Below, piece after piece: positions 1 through 9,600 of a stretch of 64,000 nucleotides of DNA. The stretch is from Paenibacillus mesophilus. Its GTDB lineage: Bacteria > Bacillota > Bacilli > Paenibacillales > NBRC-103111. A program made the translations under genes and the position numbers. The stretch is from the NCBI RefSeq assembly GCF_005938385.1, contig NZ_VCRA01000004.1:250206-314205 (forward strand). Reading direction: 5' to 3'. Each line of letters starts with the position of its first letter. Position 1 is the stretch's first letter. Below the pieces are notes generated by a model. That model was not told where the DNA came from. It ran no database searches and saw only the letters and a list, made by a program, of their open reading frames with translations.

Positions 1-402
1 TACGGGTTGGAACACATCGTCACGGACTTCAAAGCCGGCCGTCTCCTCGACGAAGCCGCGCTGCCTTATATGAAAGCGGGCAGGCTGAAGGATGCCGCAG
101 TGAACAGCTACTTGGCCTTATACGAGACGATCGCGTCCGAGGTCGCCCGCGGGGCGGATGCCGGAGTCTCGCCGAATCCGTCCTCCTTGTGGGAACGGCT
201 GCTTGACGCGCTGCTCGAGTCGAGCGCGTTCCGCTGGACCGTATGTATCGTGCTCGTGCTGCTGATCGCAGCCGACTTTATATTTCTGAAAGGAATCGTC
301 ACCCGCTCCATCCTGTTTCTGTTGTCGATGTTCGCCGGCAGACGCTCGGCCGCGCGCGGCAAGGGCGGCAGCTCGGGCGGCGGCGGCGCCAGCAGAAAAT
401 AA
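1..402 (+). CDS. TPM-domain membrane protein, C-terminal part
   Basis: The reading frame is open from the first base of the window to the stop at 400-402, so the 5' part lies outside. The first ~50 residues (YGLE..., KAGRLLDEAALPYMKAGR) fit the C-terminal helix of a TPM domain (YgcG/TPM_phosphatase family). A hydrophobic segment follows at about residues 79-100 of the visible part, then a basic stretch and a Gly/Ser-rich tail (GGSSGGGGAS), which is the usual end of this family. TPM proteins are secreted or membrane-anchored; some have acid phosphatase activity or help assemble membrane complexes. The exact role here cannot be told. The family assignment is fairly safe, the function is not. 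Confidence 0.75.
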   Translation, partial: YGLEHIVTDFKAGRLLDEAALPYMKAGRLKDAAVNSYLALYETIASEVARGADAGVSPNPSSLWERLLDALLESSAFRWTVCIVLVLLIAADFIFLKGIVTRSILFLLSMFAGRRSAARGKGGSSGGGGASRK

Positions 403-427
403 TGCGGAGGAACGCTCGGCCGGCTAA

Positions 428-1027
428 ACGATTCGAAATATGCTGCTGATGGGAGGTGCGGAGCTGGAAGGGACGCATCGGATCGCGGTTGATCGGAAGG
501 ACGCCGTCTTGAAGGCGGTTGAGCATTTGGCCGGCTTGGGGCATCGGCGCATCGCTTTCGTGGGCGATACGACTTCGGAGAAATTTACGGGGTATACGGT
601 CGGCCTGCTCCAGCATCAACTGGAGTACAATGCGGAATCTATCGTTCACATTCTGGGTAGGGAATATTATTACGAGGAAACCGAGCGGCAAATCGTCCGG
701 GCTCTCGCGAGAGACGGCAAATCCGGCCCTACCGCGGTGATCGTGGACAGCCAGGGGCTGTTGTTCCCCTTTATTCAAACGATTCGCAGACATAAGATTC
801 GGGTTCCGGAAGATTATTCGTTGGTCGTGTACGACAACGTTCCCGAAGTGGAGCATCTCACCGACGTTCCGCTCACGACAGTGGGGCCGAACATCAGCAC
901 GATGGCGGAGCAAGCGATCCGGAGCCTGATCGGGGACAACGACGCGTCCGGCCGGTGGCACGACATTACTTTGCCGACCGAGCTGATCGTAAGACAGTCG
1001 ACGCTCCCGGCCGAAGTCTATCAATAA
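428..1027 (+). pseudogene. LacI/GalR-family regulator, headless remnant
   Basis: The frame opens after an in-frame stop at 425-427 and codes for the C-terminal half of a LacI/GalR-type periplasmic-binding-like sensor domain: HLAGLGHRRIAFVGD, IRVPEDYSLVVYDN and a late EQAIRSL helix are all typical. A complete member has ~330-340 residues with an N-terminal helix-turn-helix of ~55 residues. Here the HTH and about the first 90 residues of the effector domain are missing, and only 25 bases separate the frame from the preceding TPM gene, so there is no room for them. The first ATG is at 440 but lacks a convincing ribosome-binding site. It is best read as a deletion remnant unable to bind DNA. A stand-alone sugar-binding protein is possible but less likely. 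Confidence 0.75.
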
Positions 1028-1101
1028 CGCCTGCGGAAAGGCTGCCGGAAGCTTGCAATTCGGCAGCCCTTTGCATGCACGGCGACTTATACGAACATGC
1101 A

Positions 1102-1465
1102 TCAAGGCATAAACTGCTTGGCCAGTCGTTTCGGCGCGGCGCGCAAATACGCTTCCTTGAGCAAATCTTCGAGCATGTCCCAATTTTGCGGGTTTTTCAC
1201 CGATACCCAGCCGTGCTGGCCGATGTACGGCGTTTTGAAGAAGCCGTCCTGCTGAATGAGCAGCTCCTGTGAGCAGCTCCTGGTTTTCGCGATCCGACTT
1301 GAAGGACAGGCCGGCTTCACTCGCGCCAAGCCTGACGAACGATTTGCCCTTCACTTGAAACACCGTATGGCCGAATCCGTCGATGATTTCCTCCGTCTCC
1401 GGAAGGGAGCCGCATATGCGGCGCACTTGATTCAACATTTCGATCCCTTGCTTCGTTTTCATCAT
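1102..1465 (-). pseudogene. MmcQ/YjbR (DUF419) family protein, frameshifted by a 13-bp tandem duplication
   Basis: The start at 1465 gives MMKTKQGIEMLNQVRRICGS, LPETEE, GHTVFQVKGKSFVRL and LSFKSDRENQELL, a clear MmcQ/YjbR-type N-terminus. The C-terminal half (IQQDGFFKTPYIGQHGW, then LEDLLKEAYLRAAPKRLAKQ) lies in another frame. The break is at 1257-1282, where a 13-base unit is present twice in perfect tandem (1257-1269 and 1270-1282). Deleting one copy on paper joins the halves without a gap (DRENQELLIQQDGFF) into a ~116-residue protein of normal family length. MmcQ/YjbR proteins have a CyaY-like fold and no settled function. The gene lies downstream of the DUF1697 gene on the same strand. 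A sequencing or assembly error is the main alternative. Confidence 0.85.
1257..1282. repeat. perfect 13-bp tandem duplication inside the MmcQ-like gene
   Basis: The unit tgagcagctcctg occurs twice head to tail. Because 13 is not a multiple of three, it shifts the reading frame of the minus-strand gene; removing one copy restores it. Confidence 0.9.
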
Positions 1466-1538
1466 TCAGCCTCCCATCGGGCGATTCGCCGCCCGTTATG
1501 GATCGCGGCGGCATCTGCGGCTCAAGCGAGTCCGCCCG

Positions 1539-2087
1539 CTATTCTCCGGCCATGCTCACCAGCTTGTTTACCGTCTGCCAGTTGCGGGTCGTCGCGATGA
1601 CGCCAAGCTTTTTCTCCAAAAAATTGTTGGAGAACAACGATTTGCCGTACTGGCCCCGGCAGCGAATGTACACTTCGCGCCCCGCCACACGGTATTCGTC
1701 GACATCGCTTTGGAATGACGCCAGCACCCGCAAAGCTTCGGCGGTCGGTTTCTCGGATAGAAACGAGACGTAAATCTTGCCGTCATCCGGCGCCCCATCC
1801 TCTTCGAAAGGATTGTCCGCGACCGTCAGCTCCAACTCGTCTTTCGTTCTGACGACTACGTCGACCTTGTAGCCGAGCGCATCCTTCAGCTTGCTTTCGA
1901 TGCTTTCGCGAATCTGATCGGTCCCCCGATCCTCCACCTCGAACAACACGTTCCCGCTCTGGATATACGTCCTCACCCGGCTGACAGGCATCGACTCGAA
2001 AATGCTCTTCAAGTGATCCATCTTGATCAGCTTCTGGCCGTTCACATTAATTCCGCGCAGCAGCGCGATATAAGTGGTCGCGTTCAC
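1539..2087 (-). CDS. DUF1697 family protein
   Basis: This 182-residue protein starts at a GTG preceded by a strong GGAGGGG ribosome-binding site. It has the DUF1697 signature: an N-terminal YIALLRGINVNG stretch, then RTYIQSGNVLFE near residue 40, and a C-terminal TTRNWQTVNKL motif. The length is normal for the family. DUF1697 proteins are small cytosolic two-domain proteins of unknown biochemical function, common in soil Bacillota and Actinobacteria. A 27-bp palindrome lies about 75 bases upstream and could be its operator. The broken MmcQ-like gene follows 73 bases downstream on the same strand, so the two may once have been co-transcribed. Confidence 0.88.
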   Translation of the reverse strand: MNATTYIALLRGINVNGQKLIKMDHLKSIFESMPVSRVRTYIQSGNVLFEVEDRGTDQIRESIESKLKDALGYKVDVVVRTKDELELTVADNPFEEDGAPDDGKIYVSFLSEKPTAEALRVLASFQSDVDEYRVAGREVYIRCRGQYGKSLFSNNFLEKKLGVIATTRNWQTVNKLVSMAGE

Positions 2088-2159
2088 CGGCTTGTCCCCT
2101 CCTCAATTCCCGGAATCATGCCCGCGTAGGGCAGCCGTTCTATCCCCATTATCGGCTAA

Positions 2160-2186
2160 TTCGACTGACAAATACAGTCAGTCGAA
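2160..2186. promoter_or_regulatory. 27-bp perfect palindrome, candidate operator
   Basis: Two perfect 10-base arms (ttcgactgac and gtcagtcgaa) flank a 7-base spacer. It lies 73 bases upstream of the GTG of the DUF1697 gene. There is no T-run, so it is not a terminator. The size and symmetry suit a TetR- or MarR-type dimer; no regulator gene is adjacent. Function is inferred. Confidence 0.5.
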
Positions 2187-2250
2187 CATAGAAGAGGCGC
2201 AAAGACCGCTACTTCCAGTCCCGCCCCCCTGAACCTATACATACGACAAA

Positions 2251-2277
2251 CGGGCGGCCCATATGCACGGCCGCCCG
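2251..2277 (-). terminator. GC-rich hairpin after the FAD oxidoreductase gene
   Basis: Perfect 9-bp arms cgggcggcc / ggccgcccg with a 9-base loop, 19 bases beyond the stop codon of the minus-strand gene. The following T-run is only three bases long, so termination is likely but not certain. Confidence 0.6.
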
Positions 2278-2295
2278 CATTGCCTTAATAATGTG

Positions 2296-4551
2296 TTACT
2301 CTCCGTACACCCGCACTTCCACAATTTCCGCGTACCCGCTTCCGTTCGTCGCCTCCACGACAACCCGCAGCCGCTCCGTCCGGACCGTCTCGGCCAGCAC
2401 GTGCACCCGCTTGCGCTTCCGGTTGTCCGTCTCGCGCAGCATCGTCTTCCACTCCTTGCCGTCCCACGCCTCTAGGCGGTAATCGCGGACGAGCTCCGGA
2501 ATCAGCTCGAATGGCGTACGATGGTGGTGCAGATTGATCAAGTCCTCGTTCACGTCGTCGTTGAATGTGAGCTCGATCCGCCCCAGCGATACGGCATCGT
2601 CCCAATCCAATTGCAGCCACTCTTCGGAGCCTGCGCCGATCCGCTCCGACATCCATTGCTGCGGACCGCCGTAAGGACGTCTGTAGCCGTTCACCGCTTT
2701 GTCCGGCGCATATGCCGCCGTTTCCCCGAGGGTGCGGAAGCAGAACGGCGTGCGCGCTTTGCGCGCCATCGTCCACTGGATGACCTTTTGATCGTTCCGG
2801 TGGGCTTCCAGCTTCTCCGGAGCATGCGGTTTCTTGCTATTGAAGAAAATGAGTACGCCGGACAACGGTTCGTCCGAATGGTGCAGCTGCACGGCCTCAT
2901 TGCCTTTGACGATGACGAAGGAGTTCTGCGGTTCGTCCGGCGTCCAGGTCAGGTCGAAGCGGACCCACTGCTTCTCGCCCGGCTGCACGGAGGCCGACGC
3001 TTGCGCACGCAGCGTGTGCGGCACGTAATTCTCCTTGCGGCCGGTATCCCACAGCTCGACCTCCACCGTCGTCGCCTGATCGGCGTCGAGCAGCAGCTCG
3101 AAACCGTCCAGCCGTGGCTCGACGGGGAAGAGCACGGCCGCGTCGCTCGCGAGCCGGTGCGGCTTCTCCCCGGGGCTCTCCACGGCGAGCCGGGCGAGCG
3201 CGCCGGAGGCGCTTGCGCGCGCTTGCCGCGCCAGATCGAGGCCGTCCGCATTGCGGAGGCCGACGATCGAAGCGTCCTGGCGCAGCAGCGTCTGCAGCAG
3301 CTCGCCGCGGTGCGCGGCGTAAAGCTCGCGCGGCGTGACGCCTTTGGCGGCGCACAGCGCGGCGCCCGTGCCGGCGGCTTCGCCGATGACGGCGCAGGTC
3401 GCCATGACGCGCGTCGTGCCGAAGGCGACGTGCGAGGCGCTGATGTCGCGGCCGGCCATCAGCATGTTGCGGACGTTGACGGAATACAGCGAGCGGAACG
3501 GAACGTGATACACGCCGTCCACATGCAAATGCTTCGAGCCACTCTCCGTCGAGTACATCCCTTGCGGCGGATGAAGGTCGATCGACCAGCCGCCGAACGC
3601 TACCGCGTCGTCAAATTGGCGCTGGGTGATAATATCGTTCTGGTTCAGGACGTAGTCGCCGACGAACCGGCGGTATTCCCGTTTGCCCGGAATCGATCCT
3701 ACCCATTCCAGCGTCATGTTGGCGGCATCGAACTTGCCGGAGTTTTTGATGTAGTCCCAAATGCCGTGGATGACCGACCACAGCTCGTCGCGGATCCGCT
3801 CGTTGTCGTGGACCGTGTCCAGCTCCCCGCCCCACTCGATCCACCAGTAATGGCAGCCGGAATCGCCGCTGCGGATGACGCGCCGGATTGGAATCGTCGT
3901 CTGCGTAATATCCTTCGCGAACGAAGGCGGAATATATTTGACCGGACGTCCTGCATCCTTCGTATAGAACAGGATGGTGCTGCCGAGCGTAATGTCGTCG
4001 GCAACCTCAGGCGCCCAAGCCTCGTTGTATTCGTGCCGCGCTTCGCGGCCGATCCGGTACTTCGCTCCGGCCAAGAAGCCGACGAGCCCGTCGCCCGTAC
4101 AATCGAGATAGACCGCGCTTTCGAACCGGATTCTTCTCTCCGAAGCCATCATCCAACCCGTTACCGAACGGATCGTACGGTCATGCTCGTCCCCGTCCGC
4201 TTCCACCTCGTGGACGTCGGTATTCAGAAACAGCTGAATGTTCGGCTCCGCCTTCACCGCTTCGAGCACGACCAGATCCCATATATACGGATTGCCGTCC
4301 GGATTCCGGTACTGGTTCTCCACGAACAATTCGCCCATAATTCCCGTTTCCCGCGCATAGCGGTGGGCGCCGTGAGCCGTCGCTCCGCATACCCATACCC
4401 GGACCTCGCTGCTGGAGTTGCCTCCGAGCACCGGCCGGTTTTGCACGAGGGCCACCGTTTGTCCGAGCCGCGCCGCGGCAATCGCCGCGCACACGCCCGC
4501 CAAGCCTCCCCCTACGACCGTTATATCTGTTCGAATTGTCTCATTGCGCAT
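2296..4551 (-). CDS. FAD-dependent oxidoreductase with C-terminal discoidin-like domain
   Basis: The start is placed at the ATG at 4551 (MRNETIR...), because the AAGGTGG ribosome-binding site overlaps the GTG four codons upstream; the protein has 751 residues. The N-terminus holds a dinucleotide-binding motif (VVGGGLAGVCAAIAAARLG) and a second conserved patch LGGNSSSEVRVW, typical of the FAD_oxidored family (Pfam PF12831) found in carbohydrate-catabolic loci. A catalytic domain runs to about residue 430. The C-terminal ~150 residues look like an F5/8-type (discoidin) carbohydrate-binding domain (WLQLDWDDAVSLGRIELTF). No signal peptide is seen. It is divergent from the AraC regulator at 4679 with 127 bases between, a usual regulator-target arrangement. 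The substrate, perhaps a sugar or glycoside, is not shown by sequence. Confidence 0.85.
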   Translation of the reverse strand: MRNETIRTDITVVGGGLAGVCAAIAAARLGQTVALVQNRPVLGGNSSSEVRVWVCGATAHGAHRYARETGIMGELFVENQYRNPDGNPYIWDLVVLEAVKAEPNIQLFLNTDVHEVEADGDEHDRTIRSVTGWMMASERRIRFESAVYLDCTGDGLVGFLAGAKYRIGREARHEYNEAWAPEVADDITLGSTILFYTKDAGRPVKYIPPSFAKDITQTTIPIRRVIRSGDSGCHYWWIEWGGELDTVHDNERIRDELWSVIHGIWDYIKNSGKFDAANMTLEWVGSIPGKREYRRFVGDYVLNQNDIITQRQFDDAVAFGGWSIDLHPPQGMYSTESGSKHLHVDGVYHVPFRSLYSVNVRNMLMAGRDISASHVAFGTTRVMATCAVIGEAAGTGAALCAAKGVTPRELYAAHRGELLQTLLRQDASIVGLRNADGLDLARQARASASGALARLAVESPGEKPHRLASDAAVLFPVEPRLDGFELLLDADQATTVEVELWDTGRKENYVPHTLRAQASASVQPGEKQWVRFDLTWTPDEPQNSFVIVKGNEAVQLHHSDEPLSGVLIFFNSKKPHAPEKLEAHRNDQKVIQWTMARKARTPFCFRTLGETAAYAPDKAVNGYRRPYGGPQQWMSERIGAGSEEWLQLDWDDAVSLGRIELTFNDDVNEDLINLHHHRTPFELIPELVRDYRLEAWDGKEWKTMLRETDNRKRKRVHVLAETVRTERLRVVVEATNGSGYAEIVEVRVYGE

Positions 4552-4678
4552 GGTCAAAACCACCTTAGTCAGGTTATGATATATATAATTTCATCATACC
4601 AGTTCATTCTCGGCTTAAAATGCACGATACGATCATATTTCGTATCTTTTATTTCACATCTGAAAGGATGTCCGCCCT

Positions 4679-5575
4679 ATGCCCGCAAACAACGGCAACC
4701 ATGTAACGGAAGCAGCTGCTGGAACCGGCGCCAACGCCGTACCCGCTTCGTCCCCGATGAAGCTGATCGAGCTGGAATGGGCCGTTCAACGATACACGTA
4801 CTGGGAGAACAAGCGGGAATTTCTCCTCGAAACGGATGAATACCCTTTCTGGTGCTTGTTTGCGGTCGAGAGCGGCTCGTTCTCCTACGGGATCGGAGAA
4901 TCGAAAGGGACCGCGGGAAGCGGCAGCTTCGTCCTTTGTCCGCCTTCCACCCCATTTCGGCGTACTATGGCTACCCCCGTCTTGACGTTCCACTTCGTGC
5001 TGCTTAGCTGGAAGGAGCCGTATCCGGCTTTCGCCGCGGTGGAGAACAACGAGAACAGCGGCGCAAGGCTGCCCGTCCTGATTGCGCCGGGCAACCGTCA
5101 GCGTATGTTCGATACGTTCGACAAATGGAGGCGCATCGATGCCCTATCCCCTCCCGGCCGGCTCTCCCTGCTCAGTCATTATTGGAACGACATTTGGAAA
5201 ACATGGTGCTTGGAGCATTCGGACGCCCAGCATCCCCGGGACGGCCGAATCGAGGACGAACTGATGCACCGGGCCGCCAGGCGGCTGGAAGAGCAATGTG
5301 CCGAGCCGTTCGGCGTCAAGGAGCTGGCGCACGAGCTGGGCTTAAGCTCCGTGCAGCTGATCCGCCGGTTTCGGACGGCTTACCGGATGACGCCGGGCGA
5401 TTATTTGACCGGCCTGCGGATGGAGCGGGCTTGCCGGCTGCTGCGCGAAACCCGGCTGACCGTCGAGCAGATCGCCGCCTCGTGCGGCTATGCGACCGGT
5501 TACTATTTGAGCCGCTTATTCACCTCCCGGATCGGCGTAGCTCCGTCGGAATACCGCAGGCGGCACCGGGTTTAA
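4679..5575 (+). CDS. AraC/XylS-family transcriptional regulator
   Basis: A 298-residue protein starting at an ATG with an AAAGGA site 12 bases upstream. The N-terminal ~190 residues form a cupin-like sensor region (FWCLFAVESGSFSYGIG, then VLCPPSTPFRR). The C-terminal ~100 residues carry both AraC helix-turn-helix motifs: VKELAHELGLSSVQLIRRF, followed by MTPGDYLTGLRMERACRLL and VEQIAASCGYATGYYLSRLF. It is divergently placed to the FAD oxidoreductase and probably activates it in response to a carbohydrate; that link rests on position only. The length is standard for the family. Confidence 0.92.
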   Translation: MPANNGNHVTEAAAGTGANAVPASSPMKLIELEWAVQRYTYWENKREFLLETDEYPFWCLFAVESGSFSYGIGESKGTAGSGSFVLCPPSTPFRRTMATPVLTFHFVLLSWKEPYPAFAAVENNENSGARLPVLIAPGNRQRMFDTFDKWRRIDALSPPGRLSLLSHYWNDIWKTWCLEHSDAQHPRDGRIEDELMHRAARRLEEQCAEPFGVKELAHELGLSSVQLIRRFRTAYRMTPGDYLTGLRMERACRLLRETRLTVEQIAASCGYATGYYLSRLFTSRIGVAPSEYRRRHRV

Positions 5576-5810
5576 CAATCGCCCCGCGCACCCGAAATGG
5601 ATTATATGCATCTAAATTTCGGCTGCGGCAACGAAGCTCGCAAGCGAACTGGAAAACATGCATGTAAATTCGCTCCAACCGGTCGAAAGTCTCATTTATC
5701 TCGTAAATTACTGCAGGTTTTCCAGTAAAAATCGCCAAATCGTAAAAAACGGCGAAAATAACTGGACCTTTTCCATTTGGCGACCGCCCTGCCTCCCATT
5801 AACCGCATGC

Positions 5811-5845
5811 CAAAAAAGAAACCGCCGCCCTATCAAGGCGGCGGT
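5811..5845 (-). terminator. rho-independent terminator of the receiver/cyclase/kinase cassette
   Basis: Nine-bp arms accgccgcc / ggcggcggt (5821-5845) with a 7-base loop. Read on the minus strand they are followed by a T-rich run (5811-5820). It lies 20 bases beyond the last gene of the cassette. Confidence 0.9.
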
Positions 5846-5864
5846 CACTACGGACTCCATCAAT

Positions 5865-6635
5865 CTACAATATAATTTGCGTCATATCGGTGTAAATCGT
5901 ATGGAACAGCCGATCGTTCTTCACCTTCAGCACTTGAATCAGCGTTTGGTTGCGCGCGACGATTTTCACGATGCCTTTCGCCTTCAAGATTTTGTCGAGC
6001 TGCTCGATCAGCACGTTCAGGAACGGATCGGCAAGCGTCTCCACCTGACCGAAGTTGAGGACGACCTTGAGCGGCTTGATGAACAGGAAGCCCTGTACCG
6101 CCGTACAGATCGAGTCCAAGCTCGGCCGGTCGAGATGGGCGCCGACGGTGACGATAAAAATCCCGTTCTTGTTGTCGATCGAGAACGGAGGAGCGTTAGT
6201 CTCCGCGAGGCCCGCCTTCGCCTCCATCTCGCCGAGCGGATGATCTTCCCCGTCGTCGTCAGCCGCCCTAGGATGCAGATGCAGCACTTCCTCGACCGTA
6301 TGCAAAATTTTATCCATCGTGATCGGCTTCAGGATGTAATGCTTCGCCCCGTTTTGGATCGCTTCGAACACCATGCTTTTCTGGTCGAGAGCGCTTATCA
6401 TAATAATGTTCGCCGACGGATAGGTGGCGATTATTTTTTTGACCGCATCCAAACCGTTCATGATCGGCATCGTGATATCCATCGTCACAAGATCGGGCTG
6501 GGTTTTCACGTACTCCTTGTACGCCTCGAAGCCGTTCGACGCTTCGCCCACCACTTCATGGCCCGCTTCCGTCAGCAGCATGCGCAGGTTGCGCCGCATC
6601 AGGATCGAATCGTCCACGATAAGAATGCTCGCCAT
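5865..6635 (-). CDS. response regulator: CheY-like receiver plus STAS-like C-terminal domain
   Basis: This 256-residue protein is the last gene of the four-gene signalling cassette. The N-terminal CheY-type receiver has the acidic pair DD at 8-9, phospho-acceptor D53 (TMDITMP), S81 and K103 (ILKPIT). After an acidic linker comes a ~100-residue C-terminal domain (FSIDNKNGIFIVTV ... QGFLFIKPLKVVLNF) shared with the product of 11055-11828 and looking like a STAS-type regulatory fold. There is no DNA-binding domain, so output is presumably by protein contact, perhaps with the neighbouring kinase or cyclase. It lies 46 bases downstream of the kinase gene and ends just before a terminator. The receiver is certain; the STAS-like label is an inference from the strand-helix pattern. 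Confidence 0.85.
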   Translation of the reverse strand: MASILIVDDSILMRRNLRMLLTEAGHEVVGEASNGFEAYKEYVKTQPDLVTMDITMPIMNGLDAVKKIIATYPSANIIMISALDQKSMVFEAIQNGAKHYILKPITMDKILHTVEEVLHLHPRAADDDGEDHPLGEMEAKAGLAETNAPPFSIDNKNGIFIVTVGAHLDRPSLDSICTAVQGFLFIKPLKVVLNFGQVETLADPFLNVLIEQLDKILKAKGIVKIVARNQTLIQVLKVKNDRLFHTIYTDMTQIIL

Positions 6636-6681
6636 AGTCGGATGTATCCTCCTTTATCGGTTGCCGGATCACCTTGCATAT

Positions 6682-9600
6682 TCAAGCGCTCCACTTCTTC
6701 ATATTCACGAAGCTGATCTCCAAGGTCCCCTTGTCGGAGCACATCCGGCACGACCATATTTCGGAGTCGGCGTATTTGACCGACGCCCCTTCGGTAGCGA
6801 TTGTAATGGGCGGCTCCATCAGCATATAGTCGGCGAACGTTTGGAACATGCGGAACGAATTGCCCAATATAATATTCGCCGTCTCTGCGAGGCAATCCTC
6901 CAGGAGCGCCTCCTCTTCCGCGGCATCGAGCGGGTCGAGCACGGCGCTGCGGACGAGCGTATGCGCGAGCGAATCGTCGAGCGTCATGACGAACATGCCT
7001 TCAAGCGCCCCTTTCACGGTCATGAACGCCGTAACCCGCTTCAAAGCCAGCTTCTCGTTCGAAACGATATGGAAGCCGTCCTCCGCCTCGATTTCGGTAT
7101 GCACGAACTGGGCGAAGTACGATTTCGTATTGTCGATGAGCGGCCGGATCATGACCGGAAATTCCACTTCGGGCAAGCCGGTCATATCCTCATAAGGGAG
7201 CACGAACGTAAACACCGACCCGACGCCCGGTGTCGACTCCGCAATGGCCGTTCCGCCCAGCTTCTCCGCTTCCGCGCGAACCGACGACAGCCCGATGCCG
7301 CGTCCCGAGATGTCGGACACCTGCTCCTTCGTGGAAAATTCGTCGCTGAACACGAGCTGTATAATGTCGGCTGCGCTCCTTTGCACGAGCTGCTCCTCCG
7401 ACGCCACTCCCAGCTCCAGCGCCTTTCGGCGGATGACGTCCGGGTCGATACCTTTGCCATCGTCGCGGATCGTCAGGACGAGATTTCCTCCCTCCAGCCG
7501 AATGTCGCAATCGATACGTCCGAACTCTTCTTTCCCCGCCGCAATCCGTTCGTCCGCCGGCTCGACCGCATGATCGACGATGTTGCGGAACACGTGGATG
7601 AGCGAACGGGAGAAATCATAGTACCGCTCCGTGTCGGCGACCACTTCTTCGCCGCGAATTTCGAACGGAAGGACGAGCTTCTCCATCCGCTCCGCCAGGC
7701 CGGCCACGTAATCCGGATACGACTTGAGCAGCTCCTTGAACGGCTTGCAGCGCAGCTTGCGCAAATCCGGCAGCAGCAGCTTGCATTCTCCCGGCGACAG
7801 GAGGGCGAGCATTTTCTTCTCGATGTCGATGATCTTCGATTTGTCGATCATGAGCACGTCCTGCTGGACGAGGAACGACTCTCCGAGCACCGATTCCAGC
7901 ACCTGCACGTCCTGCTGCAGCCAGCCCCGGAAGTCCCAGCCGGCCGCCGCTTTCGCCGCCCCGGCCACCGTCAGCAGCTCGGAGTCGCGAAGCAGCCCGC
8001 TCAGCTCGTCCTCCAGCTTATGCAGCCGATCCACGATATGGGTCAATCCGAATTGGGCGAAGTTGCCTTTGAACGTATGCACGTCGCGGTAAATGTTCAG
8101 CAGCTTCGTACGCAGCGCATCCGGTCCGTTCAGCAGCTCGTGCAGCTCGATCTCGTAAAAGTTTTTGAAATCGCGGACGCAGTCCGTATAATCGCCATAG
8201 CCGACGATCACCTTGACGACCATTTTCAAGATGTTCCGCTCGGCTTCCATCTGGCTTTGCATTTCCCGCTTCTCCGTAATATCGGTGAAGATGGCCATGA
8301 ACGCTTCGGACGCTTCGTCTCTTGCGTTCGGAATCATTTTGTAGCCGATATGGATATGCCGGCCGTTCACTTCGATCTCCTCGGTCAGCAGCGGCATGTA
8401 GATCGAACGCTTGTAAGTGTCGCGCTCGTGGAACATTTTGGCGAGCAGGCTCTCGATAAACCGCTGCTGCTCCGGGTCCCCCATCGAGATCAGCTCCGGA
8501 AATGTGTAGTACTCCAGCGTTTTGCCGAAAATTTTCGAGCATTCCAAGCTGTACTCCGGATCGATCCGCGTATCGGGACCGAACGTCAGGAAGCCTTGGC
8601 CCGCATTGTCCAGCACGTTGCGGATGGCGCGTTCGCTGCGGACGAGGCTTTGCTGCGCATCCTGCAGCAATTGCTTCGAGCGGACCAGCTCGTCGTTCTG
8701 CGCTTCCAGCTCCTCGTACTGATCCTCCAGCGTTTGCTTCTGCTCCTCCAATATTTGCGTCTGATCCTCGAGCGTCCGCTTCTGATGGTGCAGCAGCTCG
8801 TTGTACCCTTGCAGCTTCTGCATGATCCGGTTCGTGCCGTCGGCCAGCTCCTCGATTTCGCGCAGCGGACGGTTCAGCACGATCTGGCTGTTCATCGTCG
8901 ACTCATGGTCGCCCTCGGCCATCGCCCGTATTTTCGCGTTCAACTGCTCCATCGGCGTCAGAACCGGAATCGACACGAGCTTGCCGATCAGCTTCGAGAT
9001 AAAGGTCGCGACCAAAGCGAGCACAGCGAACAAGAGAGCCGCCGCCAGAAAAAGCAGCACCGTAACTTGCGGCGCGACCACCGCCGTAACGCTGCCGATC
9101 CGCTTCCCGGCCGGGTCCAGCAGCGGATGCGATACTTCGATATTGTAGAAATGGGACAGCTTGTCGATCCAGTAGCCTTCTACCATAAACAGGTTGTCTT
9201 TGTTCGTAAAAATGACGTTCTGCCCGATCTCGATCCGGATCGCGATAACGTCCATGCTCGCATCCAAATTAATGATGAAGCCCGGATGCGTGTTTTCCTG
9301 ATGCTGCTTATCCAGCTCCTGCTCCAGCGCCTCCTTCGCCTCGAGCGGCAAATACGTTTCAATTTTGCCGGCATCCTCCATCGTCTTGCGCCAATCGGCG
9401 GCTCCGGGCGAATTCGGATCGAACTGCTCCAGGCTCGATATGCCCTGTTGCTTCAGAAACGTTTCTCCGTTCATCGAATCGGCGATCGTATGACTGACCA
9501 TATTTGCGGTAAAAGCGGAGATCGGCTTGAACAGAAAGCTCAGGACGACCAGCATGATCAAGCTGAACAAGATGATGTTAAGAAAGGAGGCCAAATGAAT

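Noticed and set aside
299..1255. long open frame continuing past the MmcQ frameshift
   Set aside because: Only the first ~68 codons belong to the family; the rest is antisense to the LacI-type remnant.
2521..4839. 772-codon open frame on the plus strand
   Set aside because: It runs antisense to the FAD oxidoreductase gene, which has clear motifs; the Arg/Val/His-rich translation is typical of an antisense shadow in GC-rich DNA.
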